A DNA stretch of 64,000 nt from Cenococcum geophilum 1.58 (taxonomy: Eukaryota > Ascomycota > Dothideomycetes > Gloniales > Gloniaceae): NCBI GenBank assembly GCA_001692895.1, contig KV748180.1, positions 5,051,805 to 5,115,804 of the forward strand, in the 5' to 3' direction. Position numbers and translations under genes: made by a program. Numbering within the stretch: position 1 is the stretch's first letter; the number at the start of each line of letters is the position of its first letter. This document shows positions 58,640 through 64,000 of this stretch, piece by piece. The notes under the pieces were generated by a model. The model was not told the DNA's origin. It did no database searches and saw nothing but the letters and a program-made list of their open reading frames with translations.

Positions 58640-60290
58640 GTCGTATATAAAGCTGTAGAGCTCCGGCAGGAACTCCGTCTAGAGCTTTAATAGAGTTCCT
58701 CTGTCTAGAGCTTTAGTAGAGCTCCTCTGTCTAGAGCTTTGGTAGAGCTCTACGCGGGGCAGAACTTCGTCTAGTAAAGAGCCTCTAACTCGGTTTTGGC
58801 GCGTGCTATATTTAACTAAAAGTCTACTAATCTATAATAATTCTAGCTTAAAGCTAGACTCTATAATTAATTTCTCTAGCTACTAAAGCTTTACCTAAAG
58901 CTTACTAGGGTCTCTATATAGGGCTCTACGCGGAGCTCTATATAGAGCTTTACTAAAGGCTCTATACGGAGCTCTGTTAGAAGCTCTGCTATAAGCTCTA
59001 TATAAAGCTATACTAGAGGCTCTCTATAAAGCTCCCTTAAAGCTCTATATAAAGCTCTATATAGAGGCTCTCTATAAGCTCCCTTAAAGCTCTATAGGGA
59101 GCTCTACTAAGACTCCTATATCCCTTATAACGCCGACTTACGTCTATCTATTATTAATAAGAATTGACTAATAGAATTAATTAAATCAAAATCATCAATA
59201 TAGAAAGGATTAAAATTAGGTACCGGCCAGGGCTTTAGGGAGTGGGTTCTTTTACGATGCAATTTGGTTAAATATTATAGAGTCGGCTTAATAAAGTCTA
59301 TATCGTCAGAAGTATATTTAAAAGGCATAATTAATTGTAATACAGATACTATACGCGTTATTTTAATTCTGGTGTTTGCGTACAGAACACTTATAGATAT
59401 AAGGGATAGAGCTCTACGCGGAGTCTTAGTAGAGCTCCGTGTAGAGTTTTGGGAAGCTTTATAGAGAGCCTCTAGCAGAGCTTTGTATAGAGCTTTATAT
59501 AGAGCTTCTAGCAGAGCCTTTAGCAGAGCCTCTAATTTAATTTAGTCCGTAATGCATTTAACCAGGGGCCTACTAATCTATAATAATTCTAGCTTAAAGC
59601 TAGACTCTATAATTAATTTCTCTAGCTCTACACGGAGCTCTACTAAAGGCTCCGCTAAAAGCTTTGCTAAAAGCTCTGCCAGGACTTCGTATAGAGCTTT
59701 ATAGTAGACGTTATAGTAGGTATAAAGCTCCGTATAGAGCTTTAGTAGGGCTCTATATAAAGTCTTAGCAGAGCTTTCTATAGAGCTTTAAGGGAACTTT
59801 ATAGAGAGCCTTTAATAAAGCTTTGTGTAGAGTTTCGTGCAGAGCTTCTAGCAGAGCTTTTAGTAAAGTTCCGTGCAGAGCCCCGTATAGAGCCTCTAGT
59901 AAAGCTTTAGTAAAGCTTTAGTAACTAGGGAAATTAATTATAGAGTCTACTTTAAGCTAGAATTATTATAGATTAGTAGACTCTTAGTTAAATACAGTAT
60001 AGGCTAAAACTAAGTCGGAGGCTCTACCAAAGGCCCTACTAAAAGCTTTACTAGAAGCTCTACTAAAAGCTCTACTAAAAGCTCTATATAAAGCTCTGCT
60101 AGAGGCTTAAAGCTCTACATAAAGCTTTACTAAGACTCCGCATAGAGCTCTACCGAAGCTCTATACAGAGCTCTACTAAAGCTCTACATAGAGCTCTACT
60201 AAAGCTCTGCACGGAGCTCTACTAAGACTCTATATAGAGCTCTACTAAAGCTTTAGACGGAGCTCTATTAAAGCTCCATATCTACTATAA
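58640..60290. repeat. AGAGCTCT hairpin-rich array with alternating orientation
   Basis: Dense repeats of words such as AGAGCTCTACTAAAGCTC and the complement GAGCTTTAGTAGAGCTCT, in blocks that switch strand: reverse at about 58650-58765, forward 58880-59130, reverse 59400-59540, forward 59630-59700, reverse 59700-59930, forward 60010-60290. A ~60-bp marker segment (CTATAATAATTCTAGCTTAA...) occurs at about 58825 and 59570 in direct and at about 59935 in inverted orientation. Between arrays, 59140-59400 is AT-rich with a 66-codon plus frame (59264-59464) that I do not consider a gene. Confidence 0.82.
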
Positions 60291-60329
60291 CATCTATTAT
60301 AATATAAAAAATGGCAGCGAAAAGGGCAT

Positions 60330-61945
60330 ACCCTTGCTAAGTTTAAGGTAGTAGAATATAAAAGGTATTATAGTCTAAATAAATACTAGTAAACGGCGGT
60401 AGAAGCGGTATACTAGTGTCGCATCTAAAGAGTAGGGTGTAGTAGATTCTGCGGTCCGGTAGATATAAGTAGAAAGTAGTAGAAAGGGCATCCTTATGTC
60501 GCGTCTAAAGAAGCGGAACATAGTAGATTTTATAGTACGGTAGAGGGCAGCTAAGGGCAGCTAAGGGTAGTGGGAAGGGCATCCCAATATTACATCTAAA
60601 GAGTTAAGGTGTGGTAGATTCTGCGGTATTAGTAGAGGATAGTAGAGGATAGTGGAAAGAGTATCCCCGTATCACATCTGAAGAGTGGAATGTTGTTAAA
60701 TTAAGGTTATAGGGCTAAAACTCTATGTATTGCTTATTTTCTATATAGGTGGTTAAAGAGATTTTAAGGAACTTTAACCGCCGGTTAAAGTTATCTAATT
60801 AGTCAGATTCTTACTAAAAGCTTTATCCTATAAGTCTTATTATATAATATCGTTGCGGGCTTATTTTCTAACAAATGTAGTAGATTCTGCGCTATAGTAG
60901 AGGACGGTGGAGAATAGTAGAAAGGGCATCCCCGTATCACGTTTAAAGAGGTAAAATTTAGTAGATTCTGCGTTACGGTGGAGGACAGTAGAGGGTAGTG
61001 GAAAGAGTATCCTTATGTTACATCTAAAGAAGTGAAATTTAGTAGATTTTACGCTATGGTAGAGGGCGGCGGAGAATAGTAGAAAGAGTATCCTTATGTT
61101 ATATCTAAAGAAGTAAAATCTAGTAAATTCTGCGCTGTAGTAAATAGGAGTAAAGGACGGTAGAAAGAGTATCCTTATATTATATCTAAAGAAGTGGAAT
61201 CTAGTAGATTCTATAGTGCGGTAAAAGGGAGTAAAGAATGGTGGAAAGGGCATCTCTATATTATATCTAAAGAGGTAAAGTGCAGTAGATTCTATAGTGC
61301 GGTGGAAGGGAGTAAAGAATAGTAAAAAGGGCATCCCTATATTACGTCTAAAGAGGTAAAATCTAGTAGATTCTATAATGCGGTAGAAAGCAGTAGAGGG
61401 TAGTAAAAAGAGTATCCCTGTGTTATATCTAAAAAAGTAAAATCTAGTGGATTCTGTGGTGCGGTGGATAGGAGTAGAGGATAGTAAAAAGGGCATTCCT
61501 ATATTACGTCTAAAGAGGTAGAGTGTAGTGGATTCTATAGTATGGTGGAGAGTAGTAGGAAGTAATAGAAAGCGCACTATCCCCTTATATCCGAAGATGT
61601 GGAATATAGTAAATTCTGCGGTATAGTAGATGCTAGTAAAAAGCAATAGAAAGTGGATTATTCTCCTACCTCTATGGATATAGAATATGGTGGATCCTAC
61701 GGTATAGTAGATACTAGTAGAAAGCAATAGAAAGTAAATTATCCTCTTATATCTAGGAATATAGAATATAGTAGATTCTATAGTCCGGTAGATGCTAGTA
61801 GAGAGTAATAAAAAGTAGATTATCCTTCTACCTCTATAAATATGGAATATGGTGGATTTACGGTATAGTAAATACTAGTGGATGCTAGTAGATTAGGTAT
61901 TACTATTCTGCCTTTAAGAATATAGAATATAGCAACTTCTATAGT
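60330..61945. repeat. 81-bp (27-codon) minisatellite array 2
   Basis: Same unit and orientation as array 1, with about seventeen copies. It is interrupted by a solo LTR at 60694-60873. The minus strand is open for 288 codons (60861-61727) for the same reason as array 1. The array again lies just 3' of a SNF2-like gene, so the two are parts of one repeated unit. Confidence 0.87.
60694..60873. mobile_element. Solo LTR, 180 bp, inside minisatellite array 2
   Basis: Starts TGTTAAATTAAGG and ends TTATTTTCTAACA, with a perfect TSD AATGT at 60689-60693 and 60874-60878. The array is continuous once it is removed. A perfect inverted repeat AACTTTAACCG-C-CGGTTAAAGTT is at about 60768-60792. Confidence 0.82.
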
Positions 61946-62139
61946 ATAGTAGATATAAATAGGAAGTTTTTTAATAAAATCTGTATCTAAATATAGAACT
62001 TAACCGCTCGGACTAAACTGTAATAATAGTTCCGCTAAGCAGTAGTCCTAATATTAGGAGTAATTTGTTAATAATAAAATAGACACTACTTTTTTATTTG
62101 TCCTCTACCTTTATATATATAGATAGGACTTAGGCCTAG

Positions 62140-64000
62140 CTTAACTATCTAAACCTAAATAAGACTTTTACTATTATATCGCTAATAGTAGCTATACTAG
62201 CGTTTAAATAATCTTATCTTCTTATAACGTTTAGTAGCTTTTTCCTTCCTTATATTTATAGCCTAAGCCCTCCTAACTAAGCCCTCCTTTTCTTTAATCC
62301 TATTGACAAAAATAGCCGTATTCTCTTTATCGTTAGCATTTTAAGGCTGTATAATATTAGCAATTAATTCTCTTAACTTAGCCTTATTACTAAGTATAGC
62401 CTTTAATAGCATGCCCTTATTAATAAGGCGCTATGCGAACACTTTATAGTATTGTTTTAGATAATAGTTAGCTTTATAGCTTAGAGTTTATATATTAGTA
62501 AGGGCTAAGTCTTAAGAAGTGTAACTTGTTTATCTTAATATAAAGTATAGCCAGTCTTAAGTAATCCTATTGTCCTAATAATGATATTTATATAGGACGG
62601 AATAACGTAAATAGGTTTGCCCTTTCTATTATAGGATAATGTCTCTTAGTAGCTATAAATAATTATCTACCATGGCTTTGCCCTTAGGTGAGACCTATAT
62701 AGTATAATACTAAAATCTGGATAGGCCTTTCGCAGTCATTTATATAAGATTAATATATATATAGGAAGACAGACATAATGTTAATTTTTTCTATATTACG
62801 CATTTTGGAGTCCTTGTTTATAGGGTTTACCCTAATTTCTTAGTTAAGTTTGCGGATCTCTTCTATAAATCTGTTAATATAATGGAGCTTTACGCTAGTA
62901 TTTTATAATATGTTAATACTTCTCCGAACTAGTAAGCCACGGCAGTTACTATAAAGCCAGCCTTTTTTAGTTAAGTTGTTGAGGTTCTAGCCTCTATTAA
63001 AATTTAAAAGTTAGCTTAATTTTGGCTAGAGCTGGGAAACTAATATTATAGCGCTTTAAAGCGACCTAGAGCCCACCTAATTGGATAAACCTGGCCTAGG
63101 TGGCTTTATCCCCATCCTTATTTCCGCCTTTTATATTCTAATCGCAGCACTAACCGGAGATTTTTAATAAAGGCTGCGATATTATTAACGATCTTAGCTT
63201 ATAGAACCGGGTTAGATAGGATATAGTTTACACTACTATTATAGTAGAGTAGTAGTAGCTTAATAAATGGCATCCTATCTAGCCAAAGGGGATCCGCAGT
63301 CTGTGGAATTATAATAGCCTTAAAGATTTAACTAAATTTGTTAATAGAAGCCTGGACCTTTTCTAGTTATATATCTTTTAAACTAAACTCCTTTACTTTT
63401 ACTATTTGGTGTTTCTAAATGGTGTTAAACGCGGACTAGACGGATTTACTATTTAAGTTTATAAGTAGCTTGAATTTATTTAGGAGGGTTATTTCTCTTC
63501 TCTTATATCTATTATAGAAATATAATATATAGAGCTAAGTTAGTTAAACCTTTTTTAAACGGAGTTCCGGATATAGCCTATACTATTAGTTGTCCGCGAA
63601 GCCTATAAAGAGTGGTCTTAATAAAATAAGACTTTCCGTTCTTAGTTAATTAAAGTTTATTAATAACTACTATTACCTAACAATGGTTAGGTCTAGCATA
63701 ATTAATATTTTAATCTTAACTTTCTAACTTCTAGGCCGTTTAAACTTTCTCTAACCTTGTAAAAATGCTTAACTATATTAATAACCTGGCCTTTAACGGA
63801 TCCGCATATAGTTAGAATAATATATTGCGTTTAATTAGAGTGCCCTAAGTAGATATCCTTATTGCCTTTATAGTAGCAGTTTTTATAGTTCTTAGCTTAG
63901 TTATATTATTTCTATAACCGGGCCTTTATAGAGGTATATCCTATTAGTAAAATTCTTACTAAACAAGGCCCTATTAGATTACCGTTAAAGAGACTACTAA
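62140..64000 (-). pseudogene. SNF2-family helicase/ATPase-like gene, copy 2 (runs off the window)
   Basis: Diverged copy of 52940-56960, covering its C-terminal ~60% as far as the motif I region. It keeps motif III as ISGTPFKKG (63550-63576), the VVINKL part of motif II (63631-63664), a matching basic C-terminal tail near 62200-62300 and a degraded motif VI (about 62455-62510). The region where Walker A is expected reads IGPCLVRILLIGYTS, again without GxGKT. Some sites RIP-altered in copy 1 are kept here and vice versa. The start lies beyond the window. Confidence 0.7.

Noticed and set aside
59264..59464. 66-codon plus-strand frame between AGAGCTCT blocks
   Set aside because: It extends into the repeat array, has no homologue in the window and no recognisable domain.
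1..64000. tRNA, rRNA or intact host genes
   Set aside because: I looked for cloverleaf-like and ribosomal sequence and for long undamaged frames with introns, and found none that could be supported.

Overview
The window is fungal, from a filamentous ascomycete (Pezizomycotina). It has the texture of an AT-rich, RIP-mutated, transposon-dense block. TpA is everywhere, CpA and TpG are depleted, and recognisable retrotransposon frames are broken by TAA/TAG at sites that would have been CAA, CAG or TGG. A Dothideomycete is plausible, but I cannot name the species. I see no intact host gene, tRNA or rRNA. Almost everything is dead mobile DNA inserted into other dead mobile DNA, and many junctions can be placed to the base from LTR ends and target-site duplications (TSDs).

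Layout, left half. A hAT transposon with its transposase on the minus strand (1-2658, resuming at 10710) is split by a complete Gypsy chromovirus, Gypsy 1 (2664-10704, TSD ACTTA). Next come two copies of a ~950-bp non-autonomous hAT-like element in opposite orientation: X1 (10868-24362) and X2 (24674-35065), around a ~310-bp spacer. X1 is split by Copia A (11261-23797, TSD CTTCC). Copia A in turn contains Copia B (12225-18221, TSD CTTAT) and an un-mutated 281-bp TA-flanked MITE (20815-21095). X2 is split by Gypsy 2 on the minus strand (24985-34422, TSD GCCTA), whose 3' LTR carries a further ~1.5-kb insertion. The 8-bp flanks of X1 and X2 are swapped in exactly the way expected if the spacer inverted by recombination between the two copies.

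Layout, middle. A short GC-richer island (35066-35694) looks like original host DNA. A truncated Gypsy remnant (Gypsy 3, 35695-45511, minus) is split by Copia C (35930-42934, minus, TSD TAGCC). Copia C holds a 593-bp TRIM-like element (36879-37471) and a 249-bp solo LTR (40101-40349). A collagen-like 9-bp minisatellite follows at 45866-46054.

Layout, right third (46-64 kb). This part is different. It carries several long minus-strand coding remnants that are not LTR-retrotransposon genes. One, of about 1,300 codons (52940-56960), is a SNF2-family helicase/ATPase: it has a DExH-type box, an SGT motif and a C-terminal QAIxRAYxLGQ motif. A second diverged copy starts at 62140 and runs off the window. 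Each copy is followed on its 3' side by an 81-bp (27-codon) minisatellite array. Two unrecognised minus-strand genes (about 2.7 and 2.3 kb), a coiled-coil gene and a hairpin-rich AGAGCTCT array lie in the same block. I read this as a large, multi-gene, RIP-killed repeat family that I cannot match to a known transposon class. It is the best candidate here for something undescribed.

Coordinates of LTRs, TSDs, the MITE, the TRIM and the solo LTRs are read directly from the sequence. Coordinates of broken coding regions are approximate, because frames are interrupted by stops and small indels.
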